This document shows positions 7,701-14,591 of a stretch of 15,917 nt of DNA, in pieces (positions within the stretch are counted from its first letter, which is position 1; each line of letters starts with the position of its first letter). This stretch comes from Bdellovibrionales bacterium (lineage in GTDB: Bacteria; Bdellovibrionota; Bdellovibrionia; Bdellovibrionales; UBA1609). The notes below the pieces were generated by a model that saw nothing but the letters and a program-made list of their open reading frames with translations, ran no database searches and was not told the DNA's origin. Location: positions 1-15,917 of the forward strand of contig JAPOOY010000279.1 in assembly GCA_026713205.1 (NCBI GenBank), read 5' to 3'. A program made the translations under genes and the position numbers.

Positions 7701-9482
7701 ATGATATATGTTATAGTGGGTCACAGGGGAACAGGGAAAAGTCATTGGTTAAATGTCATTTCTCAGGTTTATAAGGAAAAAGCGCTTTGCTTTGATTTGG
7801 ATCGGGAAATAGAAGCTGTTTCAGGATTAACCATCTCTTCTATTTTTCAAACAGAAGGACAAAAAGGTTTTAGAAAGTGGGAGCAAAAAGTATTCTCCCG
7901 ACTTTTAAAAAACATTCAGAACTCTTCTTCCGGTAAAAAAGTTTTTATTGCAGTTGGTGCGGGATTTGTTTTTAAGAAAACAAAAAATATGAAAGTGATT
8001 TATTTAGGGCGTATAACCGATTCTGACGGGCGGATTTTTTTGAATCGTCCACGATTGATTGAAAAAGAAAAATCTCCGTTTAGGGAATACCTAAATCTTT
8101 ATCAAAAAAGAGAGGCTTATTATTTGAAACAGGCGGATGAAACCTTTTTCCGCATGGAGCATTTTAAGAAAGTTCAGCTTTCTGATAGAATTTTTCTGGG
8201 AGTTAAGAAAAATCCCCGACCCTTTTTTATCTTGAGATTAAATCCTAAGGCAATGCCAAAGAATCTTCATCTTTGGAAGGATTTTTTGACAAAACGATTG
8301 TATTGGGGAACACGATTTTTTGAGATTCACGATGAAACAGCGAGTTTTGACTTTATAAAAAGAATACAATCCCTCGTACCTGAAAAAAAAATACTATTCA
8401 GTTCTCAAAAGAAACAAAGTTTTCGGAAGGTAAAGAACAAACTTAATTGGAGTTGGGATTTAAGCTTGGGCGAGCCTCCTAAAGGAGCTTCTGTTTTATC
8501 TCTTCATCATAGAGATCAGAGGAAATTACAAACCGTTCTACGGAACTTTTCCGCTTACACAAATTATCACCTTAAATTGGCTGTGGAAATTTTTACCTTG
8601 CAGGAACTATGGGATGGTTTGGTTTGGCAAAGGGAAGATCCTAAGAATCGCTCCTTTCTGCCTCGTTCCTCTGATGGAAGATGGCCTTGGTTCCGGAATG
8701 CTTTTCCCATGCCTCTCCATTTTGTTCGTGAGGGGGGGGGTGATGTTTTGGATCAACCCTTTTTTGCTGAGGTTTGTCATTATCAAGGGAAAGCTCGGGC
8801 TTTGGCCGGAGTGATAGGGAATCCTGTCCATTCTTCCGCCACTCCGGCAGAGCACACGCCTTTTCTTCACAGGAAAAGGTCTATTCCCGTTTTATCCATT
8901 CCTTTAAAAGAAAAGGAAATGACAAAAAAAAATCTGGAACTCTTCCGTAAAATGGGCTTTGTTTTTTTTGCTGTCACTTCCCCTTTGAAGAAAAAGGCGT
9001 TTCGCTGTGCGGATATTTTGGATAAAGAGGCTCAGAAATTAAAAAGTGTAAACCTTCTCATTTATCATAGAGGAAAGTGGAGAGGTTATAATACAGATGG
9101 GGAGGGTTTAAAGTTTTTAGAAAAAGATAAAAATAAAAATGTCGTGGTTTGGGGGGGAGGCGGTGTTCGGAATGCGGTTAAAAAGCATCTTCCGAAAGCT
9201 TTGTTTTACTCGGCTCGCCGGGGAACACCTCTTTCTTCAAAACCGGCCTCTCAGGTGGATGTGTTGGTGTGGGCTGTGGGCCGCAGCCGAATGAATCAAG
9301 GGTGCCTTTGGCCTTCTGAAAAATGGCGCCCTTCTGTTGTGAGGGATTTAAATTATATGGAAGATTCCCCCGGAAAGGAATATGCTATGAAAGTAGGGGC
9401 TTCCTATGAAAGTGGTTGGGCTTTTTTTAAGGCACAGGCCGCAAAGCAAAGGGAGATCTTTTCAAAACTGGAGAAACAATGA
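7701..9482 (+). CDS. Trifunctional shikimate kinase / 3-dehydroquinate dehydratase / shikimate dehydrogenase
   Basis: Three shikimate-pathway enzymes are fused in 593 residues. Residues 1 to about 165 are shikimate kinase: Walker A GHRGTGKS (7-14), Asp32 and Asp34 in DLD, Arg58 in GFRKWE, GAG (86-88) where GGG is usual, and the lid region NRPRL. Residues of about 170-357 resemble a shortened type I dehydroquinate dehydratase, with His269 (SLHHRD), the Schiff-base Lys292 (YHLKLA), Arg332 and Gln352 all at expected places. Residues of about 365-593 are shikimate dehydrogenase: GVIGNPVHSSATP, the catalytic Lys430 in VTSPLKKKA, Asp466 in YNTDGEG, and the NADP loop WGGGGVRNA. The gene overlaps aroC by ATGA. 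The kinase and dehydrogenase domains are secure. The dehydratase domain is divergent and rests on order and catalytic residues. Domain order equals the last three domains of eukaryotic AROM. Confidence 0.85.
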   Translation: MIYVIVGHRGTGKSHWLNVISQVYKEKALCFDLDREIEAVSGLTISSIFQTEGQKGFRKWEQKVFSRLLKNIQNSSSGKKVFIAVGAGFVFKKTKNMKVIYLGRITDSDGRIFLNRPRLIEKEKSPFREYLNLYQKREAYYLKQADETFFRMEHFKKVQLSDRIFLGVKKNPRPFFILRLNPKAMPKNLHLWKDFLTKRLYWGTRFFEIHDETASFDFIKRIQSLVPEKKILFSSQKKQSFRKVKNKLNWSWDLSLGEPPKGASVLSLHHRDQRKLQTVLRNFSAYTNYHLKLAVEIFTLQELWDGLVWQREDPKNRSFLPRSSDGRWPWFRNAFPMPLHFVREGGGDVLDQPFFAEVCHYQGKARALAGVIGNPVHSSATPAEHTPFLHRKRSIPVLSIPLKEKEMTKKNLELFRKMGFVFFAVTSPLKKKAFRCADILDKEAQKLKSVNLLIYHRGKWRGYNTDGEGLKFLEKDKNKNVVVWGGGGVRNAVKKHLPKALFYSARRGTPLSSKPASQVDVLVWAVGRSRMNQGCLWPSEKWRPSVVRDLNYMEDSPGKEYAMKVGASYESGWAFFKAQAAKQREIFSKLEKQ

Positions 9483-10522
9483 GCGCTAACTCTTTTGGTC
9501 ATATTTTTAAGTTTCATAGTTTTGGGGAAAGTCACGGGGCTGGTATGGGCGCTGTGATAGAGGGTTGCCCTTCCGGTGTTCCTTTTTCTTTGGAAGATGT
9601 AAGGAGGGAATTGGATCGCCGTCGTCCGGGGAGATGGCCTTGGAGTTCCTCCCGTAAGGAACCGGATGAACCGGAAATTTTAAGTGGTGTGTTTGAGGGA
9701 AAAACCCTGGGAACTCCCATAGGCATTCTGGTTAGAAATAAAGATGCCCGTCCTCAGGACTATAAAGCTATAAAGGAAAAACCCAGAGCGGGTCATGCGG
9801 ATGATCTTTGGAGGGAAAAATTCAGGCATTGGGATCATCGGGGAGGAGGGAGAGCTTCCGGAAGAGAAACCTTAAGTCGTGTGTTAGCCGGTAGTGTGGC
9901 GCGTTCTTTGCTTAAGGAGCTTTGTCCGGCTTTTCGTGTGATGGCTTTTGTCCGGCAAATAGGAAATGTATTTTTAGAGGATGGAGATTTAAAAACAGCG
10001 GAAGAGCTTTTCCAGAAAAACATTTTATCGGAAACATTTTCCGCCTGTTTCCCCCATAAGGAAAAATCTGAACAAGTCGTTAAATCTTTACTAAAAGCAA
10101 AACAGGAGGGCAACAGTTTGGGTTCTCTTATAGAACTTTGGATAGAAGGTTTACCTAAGGGTTTGGGACAACCGGTGTTTCATAAATTCAAATCGGACTT
10201 GGTTCAGGGTTTAATGAGCCTTGGCGCTTCTTCCGGAGTGGAAATAGGAAAAGGGTTTTCTTCTGCAAAAGAAGAAGGCCTTACTTTCCATAAGTCCTCT
10301 GAAAATTATGGAGGACTCCGTGGCGGATTAACCACAAGTGAGAGAATCGTAATGAGGGTGGCGTTTAAACCTCCCTCCACTTTAGGAAAGATGGCAAAAG
10401 AGGGGCGGCATGATCCTTGTATCGGTCCCCGAGCTGTTCCCGTTGTAGAGGCTATGGCTTGCATTGTATCTGTTGATCATCTCCTGTGGAGCCGCCTGGA
10501 TCGCCTCAAACCAGGAATATAG
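9479..10522 (+). CDS. aroC: Chorismate synthase
   Basis: This enzyme converts 5-enolpyruvylshikimate-3-phosphate to chorismate, using reduced FMN, as the last step of the shikimate pathway. Visible family signatures are SFGESHGAGMGAVIEGCPSG near the N-terminus (residues 14-33), RAGHADDLWREKF followed by HRGGGRASGRETLSRV (through about residue 135), SGVEIGKGF, and the C-terminal RHDPCIGPRAVPVVEAM. The 347-residue length is within the normal range. The ATG at 9479 overlaps the stop of the trifunctional aro gene, so the two are translationally coupled. Their products provide four chorismate steps from one transcript. The gene ends 21 bases before the end of a convergent gene, with no clear hairpin terminator between them. 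Confidence 0.96.
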   Translation: MSANSFGHIFKFHSFGESHGAGMGAVIEGCPSGVPFSLEDVRRELDRRRPGRWPWSSSRKEPDEPEILSGVFEGKTLGTPIGILVRNKDARPQDYKAIKEKPRAGHADDLWREKFRHWDHRGGGRASGRETLSRVLAGSVARSLLKELCPAFRVMAFVRQIGNVFLEDGDLKTAEELFQKNILSETFSACFPHKEKSEQVVKSLLKAKQEGNSLGSLIELWIEGLPKGLGQPVFHKFKSDLVQGLMSLGASSGVEIGKGFSSAKEEGLTFHKSSENYGGLRGGLTTSERIVMRVAFKPPSTLGKMAKEGRHDPCIGPRAVPVVEAMACIVSVDHLLWSRLDRLKPGI

Positions 10523-10543
10523 TTAAAATTTTTCTGTGGATTT

Positions 10544-11680
10544 TTATAGAAGCTTCTGCTGTTCTTCTTCAAAGAAGAGGATGGTTTTATTGAATTCTCC
10601 CATTCCTCTAACTATATCTTTTAAAGTGGTTTTCGGATTGCTCTGTACAATGAATTGAAGTTTTTTGATTCTTTTCCGGATATACTTTTTTTGTTTGGAA
10701 TTGAAACGGTGTTTTTGAAGGATAGGTTTAATTTTTGAAAAATTTATTCCCAGTATAAGTTGGCGCATTCGGTCTGACAGGGGAGCTTTCCATATCTGAG
10801 TTTTTTTCGCGTCAAGAACCCAACTTATAACCTGTATAAATGGTTTTTCAAAATGTTCAGAGTGATCAATGGCATATAATCTGCCGTCATTTATGTTAAT
10901 AATATAGTTGCTTAAGTTTCTATCGTTAGAACCTGTCACGAGATCAAAAACAACCATTTCGTCAAAGTCCTGCCTCAAAGTGGATTCGGGGTCTTTGAGA
11001 AGCTTCATATATATTTTAAAATCTGAAGGGTGTTCACCCAGTTGTCTTCTGATGATTCCTTCTGCAAATACTTGAATAGATCCCATTTTCGTATCACTGG
11101 AGTTGCTGTTTTCCAGCGGGGCGTTAATTTTTTCCTGAGTTTTTATAGAGAATTTTAAGGAAGATTCACTTGATAGAGTTTCGGTGGACTTTCTTGCAAG
11201 TTTTTCTGTAAATCTTCGTGTAAAGTTATAATCCTTCAAATCGGATTCCGTCACTTCTTGAAATGATCCTGTTTTTGTGTTGAATAGGATATATTCCGTC
11301 TTTGGCACAATCCGACACCCTATGGCAAGGCACAATTCATAAGCGGCGACTTCGTGGGGTGGATATGTATTATGGCTGTCTTCCTTAAAAACTCCCAGGA
11401 TTTCGTCTTCTGAGTTCATAATGTATTGGGCATTTTCGTTCTTTCCGAGTTCTGTATTTGGCATTTGATTTTCCAGTCTAACTGTCTGTGATGAGAATCC
11501 GGTTATGGCGACTATTTCGTTAAATAATTCTTTACAGGCGGCGCCTTTATTTGGCACATGATTTCCAGGCTCTGTAAGCCCTCTTAAAAAAGTTGTGCCA
11601 TAAGCCGGTGTGGTGGAAAGAAAGATGAAAACACAGATGAGATTCATTGAAAAAGAGAAAGCAGGATTTATTTTAAGCAT
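10544..11680 (-). CDS. Secreted PI3/PI4-kinase-like phosphotransferase (putative)
   Basis: This 378-residue protein starts with a Sec-type signal peptide: a Lys at position 3, a hydrophobic core at about 12-24 and a likely cut after AYG (28). The mature part has the landmark order of the PI3/PI4-kinase-like fold. Lys99 in GVFKED would bind ATP, and Glu110 in PHEVAAYEL would pair with it. TGSNDRNLSNYI (249-260) holds the catalytic Asp253 and metal-binding Asn258, and YAIDHSEHF has Asp272 in the place of the DFG aspartate. The C-terminal third is Lys/Arg-rich and probably helical. The substrate could be a lipid or a protein; no specificity element is recognised. Export makes it a candidate extracellular or host-directed enzyme, an inference only. 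It stands alone, convergent with aroC. Confidence 0.65.
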   Translation of the reverse strand: MLKINPAFSFSMNLICVFIFLSTTPAYGTTFLRGLTEPGNHVPNKGAACKELFNEIVAITGFSSQTVRLENQMPNTELGKNENAQYIMNSEDEILGVFKEDSHNTYPPHEVAAYELCLAIGCRIVPKTEYILFNTKTGSFQEVTESDLKDYNFTRRFTEKLARKSTETLSSESSLKFSIKTQEKINAPLENSNSSDTKMGSIQVFAEGIIRRQLGEHPSDFKIYMKLLKDPESTLRQDFDEMVVFDLVTGSNDRNLSNYIININDGRLYAIDHSEHFEKPFIQVISWVLDAKKTQIWKAPLSDRMRQLILGINFSKIKPILQKHRFNSKQKKYIRKRIKKLQFIVQSNPKTTLKDIVRGMGEFNKTILFFEEEQQKLL

Positions 11681-11966
11681 TTATCAGACCCAAAGTAATG
11701 ATGCTATATTTTTTGATAGATTTTTTCTACTATATTGCCTCTTATATTTTGAATGTGTGTAAATTTTACCTGTTTCTTGTGCAATTCTGGAGATGGTTTG
11801 AAACCAGGGGCTGCTGCTTTTATTTTTTTACCGGCAGCTTTTGTTATTTATTGAGTCGTAAAAGGGTGTTATATATATAATTCTCAGTGCATTCCCTTCA
11901 AATCTAAAAAATAATAGAATAAACTCCTAAAGCTTAGATTCTTAAGTTGAATTTTGAGATCTTAGA

Positions 11967-11994
11967 CTGATCGCGTTTGAAATTTGCGGTTTTG
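11967..11994 (-). repeat. Inverted copy of the AACCG..TTCAAAC repeat unit
   Basis: Read on the minus strand, this stretch gives AAAACCGCAAATTTCAAAC followed by GCGATCAG. That matches the arm of the nested palindrome at 7497-7520 and the sequence at 12-28 near the window start. It directly precedes the second palindrome core. Confidence 0.6.
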
Positions 11995-12112
11995 TTCATG
12001 ACTTTCAAAGCCAAAGGGAGGTCAAAGGTTCAAACAGGCATTGCCACAGAGCGACTTTCAGTCGCATTTGTGTCAAATCCGAACTCACTCTTGAAACGGC
12101 TTTTCTATGAAC
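11994..12112. repeat. Palindromic intergenic element (copy 2)
   Basis: The core 12029-12096 matches 7384-7453 closely. It runs from TTCAAAC through GCCACAGAGCGACTTTCAG to CCGAACTCA and ends in TTGA(A). The central hairpin at 12045-12072 has a perfect six-pair stem GCGACT/AGTCGC with a TTC loop, extended by CACA/TGTG. The outer arms GTTCATG...AAAGCC (11994-12012) and GGCTTTTCTATGAAC (12098-12112) pair imperfectly and differ in sequence from the arms of copy 1. The core is therefore conserved while the arms are not. Confidence 0.7.
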
Positions 12113-12223
12113 AAGATAATTTCTTGCAGGTAATTTTTAAAGAGCTTACTGTAAAATTCAGTAAATTCAATAACTTATAATTATTCACAGGGATTAAATA
12201 ATCAGAATCATTGGTTTTTTTAT

Positions 12224-12244
12224 AAATTCAAGTCATTTAGGTAT
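12224..12244 (+). repeat. Degenerate copy of the TTCAAAC..AGGTATA repeat unit
   Basis: AAATTCAA, seven variable bases, then AGGTAT has the same spacing as the unit at 7595-7616. Similarity is limited to these two blocks, so chance cannot be excluded in AT-rich DNA. Confidence 0.3.
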
Positions 12245-12486
12245 CTGTGACTTTTCATAACCGATCAAATGAAGTAATGAAAAAAAGTTGTTTAAGGTTT
12301 GTCTTGAAATTATCGTCTGGTTTATTTATATTTTAAGAAGAGGTTAATAATTAAAGAAATGGTCTGGATATTGAAAAACAAAAACCAGACTGTCTATGTG
12401 TTCACCAGCGAAGTTCTCTGAGTTTTTGGGTTAAAAATTTAGGGCAGCCAATATAAAGGAGTAATATACAAACTGAGGGGAAGAAT

Positions 12487-13890
12487 ATGGAAAAAAAGAA
12501 ATTAAAAAAACAAACAAAAAAGAAAGAGAAGAAACGGTCAGGAAAACAGCCAAAAATCAAAAAGATGTCAGAAAAGAAATTACAGGAAAAAAATCAAAAA
12601 CAACGCATTGGTAGAAAAAGTTTTCGTTTCATTATGAAGGATGTGCGTTGTTTTGCTGGTGAACAAAAATTTGAAATTCGTCCTTTGACATTTTTAGTTG
12701 GAGAAAATAGCACAGGTAAAACCACTACTTTAGGGTGTTTTCATACACTCTTTGATATATTTAAAATCAAATTCCATTTTGATTTTAATGAACCACCTTA
12801 TGAGTTAGGTTCATTTGATACTATAGCCAGACGGATAGTTTCTAAAGATCAAGGATCAATAAAGAATCAGACTTTTGAGTTGGGATTCAGTTGTACAGAT
12901 CCAAAGGTGGAATACATGGTGTGTTTTGCCAAGGAAAGTAAAAGAGCAGAACCGGCAGTGAGTCATATCAAAATAAAATTAGAAGATATGAAAGCCTGTG
13001 TTAGTTTTAAAGCAGAAAAAACTTACTATCATATTCTTTCTTTGAAAAATAAAGGTGAATTTAAAAAAGAATTTCCTAAAACAGAGGTGCCCCACCATAT
13101 TTTTCTTAATCCTTATTTTTTTCTAGAGTTAACACAGCAGAATACTAAAGATAAAAAATTATTAAAAGAATTCCAAAAATCCTTTTCTAATGTTAGAGAG
13201 ATACTCCCGCGTATCCTTATAGATGTGGCTCCTGTTCGTTCTAAACCAAAACGAACTTATGATTCTATTCTTCATAAAAACTATGATCCAGAGGGCGTTA
13301 ATATACCAACAATGTTAATGCGTCTGTATAGTCAAAATAAAGAAGAGTGGAAAGCATTTTATAAAAAATTGGTAAAGTTTGGAAAAGCATCCGAATTGTT
13401 TGATGATACTGATATAGAAGTGTATGGGGATTCCGTAGGAGGCCCTTTTCAGATTCAATTTCAGATCAAAGGAGTTCAGTCCAATATTCGGGATACAGGA
13501 TATGGTATCAGTCAAGTGCTTCCTATCCTTACACATCTTTTTCTTGCTCCGAAAGGCAGCCGCTTTTTATTGCAACAGCCAGAAGTACATCTTCATCCAA
13601 AAGCTCAGGCAGCACTTGCCTCTCTTTTTATTGAAAGCATCAAATCTTCCGGTAGATCCTTTCTGATTGAAACACATAGTGATTATATAGTGAATCGTGC
13701 AAGGATAGAGATTCAAAAAGGAAATATACCTCCAGATCAAGTCTCCCTCATATACCTTGAATCTTTTAAGGACAAGGTGCAAGTACATAATATATCTTTT
13801 GACAAACAAGGAAATCTATTAAATGTACCACAAGGTTATGGAAAATTTTTTCTTAAAGAGAGTGATGCTTTATTAGGTTTTGATGATTAA
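12487..13890 (+). CDS. OLD/AAA15-type ABC ATPase, putative anti-phage defence protein
   Basis: This 467-residue ATPase belongs to the overcoming-lysogenization-defect/AAA15 branch of ABC-type ATPases (AAA_21-like). Residues 1-45 form an unusual, very Lys-rich tail. The ATPase core begins at about 46 (FRFIMKDVRCFAGEQKFEI), with Walker A GENSTGKT at 72-79. A long insertion of helices and strands follows. The signature-like GYGISQVLPIL lies at about 338-348, Walker B FLLQQPEVHLHP at 360-371 with Glu366, and the switch His397 in ETHSD. The C-terminus, GNLLNVPQGYGKFF plus KES, is like that of ATPases found in defence loci. A strong ribosome site GAGGGG (12475-12480) sits six bases from the ATG. 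The next gene encodes a PIN-domain protein. The ATPase family is clear; the defence role is inferred from family and pairing. Confidence 0.85.
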   Translation: MEKKKLKKQTKKKEKKRSGKQPKIKKMSEKKLQEKNQKQRIGRKSFRFIMKDVRCFAGEQKFEIRPLTFLVGENSTGKTTTLGCFHTLFDIFKIKFHFDFNEPPYELGSFDTIARRIVSKDQGSIKNQTFELGFSCTDPKVEYMVCFAKESKRAEPAVSHIKIKLEDMKACVSFKAEKTYYHILSLKNKGEFKKEFPKTEVPHHIFLNPYFFLELTQQNTKDKKLLKEFQKSFSNVREILPRILIDVAPVRSKPKRTYDSILHKNYDPEGVNIPTMLMRLYSQNKEEWKAFYKKLVKFGKASELFDDTDIEVYGDSVGGPFQIQFQIKGVQSNIRDTGYGISQVLPILTHLFLAPKGSRFLLQQPEVHLHPKAQAALASLFIESIKSSGRSFLIETHSDYIVNRARIEIQKGNIPPDQVSLIYLESFKDKVQVHNISFDKQGNLLNVPQGYGKFFLKESDALLGFDD

Positions 13891-14062
13891 TCATATATAT
13901 TATAAATGAAATGTGAATTGGAATTAATTTTATTATAGATTATGACCTAGTTTTGGATATTTAGGGTTTTATTTTTTAATGGAAAGTTAATTATTAATAT
14001 GGTGATGGAGAACCAGAGAACTCAGGAATGATTAAATGTTTAATTTTAAGAGGGAGATGTTT

Positions 14063-14488
14063 ATGTGTATGATTTTAGATGCAAATAGATGTGGAGATTT
14101 TATAAGCAATAATGCAGATATGGGGCCAGTCCGTAGGTGGATTGATAGTGGTGTTCATCGGCTTATATATTCTAATCAGGAAAAGATACAAGATGAACTT
14201 TATGATAATAGAGAAATGAAAAAATATCTTGAAGATCGTTTTAAGTTTGGGCGAGCCAGGCGTATTGAAAAAGAAAAAGTAGAACAAGCTATAAAAGATA
14301 TTGAAACAGAATACAGTTTAAGATCAGATGACCCACATATCTTAGGTCTAGCTATAGCTTCTGGTGCAAAATTGCTTTGCACGCAAGATGAAAACCTTGA
14401 AAAGGATTTCAAGAAAATAGTTAAGGGAAAAATTTATAAAAATAAAACCCACGCTCATCTTCTAACAGATAAAATCTGCAAACCTTAA
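14063..14488 (+). CDS. PIN-domain protein, putative nuclease effector of the ATPase pair
   Basis: This 141-residue protein has a PIN-like layout: an N-terminal strand with acidic Asp6 (MCMILDANRCG), a helical middle, then DDPHILGLAIASGA (89-102) and CTQDENLEKDF (106-116), supplying Asp89/Asp90, Asp109 and Asp115. PIN domains are metal-dependent RNases, common in toxin-antitoxin and abortive-infection systems. I chose the ATG at 14063 because AGGGAG (14051-14056) lies six bases upstream and it places the first strand at the N-terminus. In-frame ATGs at 14036 and 14057 are less well placed. The gene follows the ATPase after 172 bases, on the same strand and with similar AT-rich codon use. No antitoxin gene is adjacent, so the ATPase may be the controlling partner. 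PIN family confidence is fairly high; the target is unknown. Confidence 0.75.
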   Translation: MCMILDANRCGDFISNNADMGPVRRWIDSGVHRLIYSNQEKIQDELYDNREMKKYLEDRFKFGRARRIEKEKVEQAIKDIETEYSLRSDDPHILGLAIASGAKLLCTQDENLEKDFKKIVKGKIYKNKTHAHLLTDKICKP

Positions 14489-14591
14489 GACAATTTTCAA
14501 TGAAATAATAGTTTAAATGTCTCATGAATTGCTCGTCTTAATTGCAATAGAAAATTAGAAAACCAGGAAAATGATTTATTGAAGAATATTG

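Larger units (their letters stand above)
11681..12486. other. AT-rich intergenic spacer, no convincing gene
   Basis: About 800 bases separate the divergently oriented kinase-like gene and ATPase gene. The stretch contains an inverted repeat unit (11967-11994), the second palindrome core (12029-12096) with flanking arms, and a degenerate repeat unit (12224-12244). GTCTGG occurs at 12315 and 12362, and its complement CCAGAC at 12385. Two short open frames (11698-11880 and 11977-12180) are judged non-coding. No tRNA, rRNA or CRISPR array is seen. Confidence 0.6.

Noticed and set aside
11698..11880. Open frame of 60 codons with hydrophobic, Phe/Tyr-rich product on the plus strand
   Set aside because: No ribosome site, extreme AT-rich composition and low-complexity aromatic content; it looks like chance reading of AT-rich spacer DNA.
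11977..12180. Open frame of 67 codons on the plus strand
   Set aside because: It runs straight through the palindromic repeat copy 2, has no ribosome site, and its product matches nothing recognisable.
14485..14541. TTAAGAC / GTCTTAA inverted repeat between the PIN gene and ggt as a terminator
   Set aside because: Only seven pairs with a loop of over 40 bases and no T-tract on either side; too weak to call.
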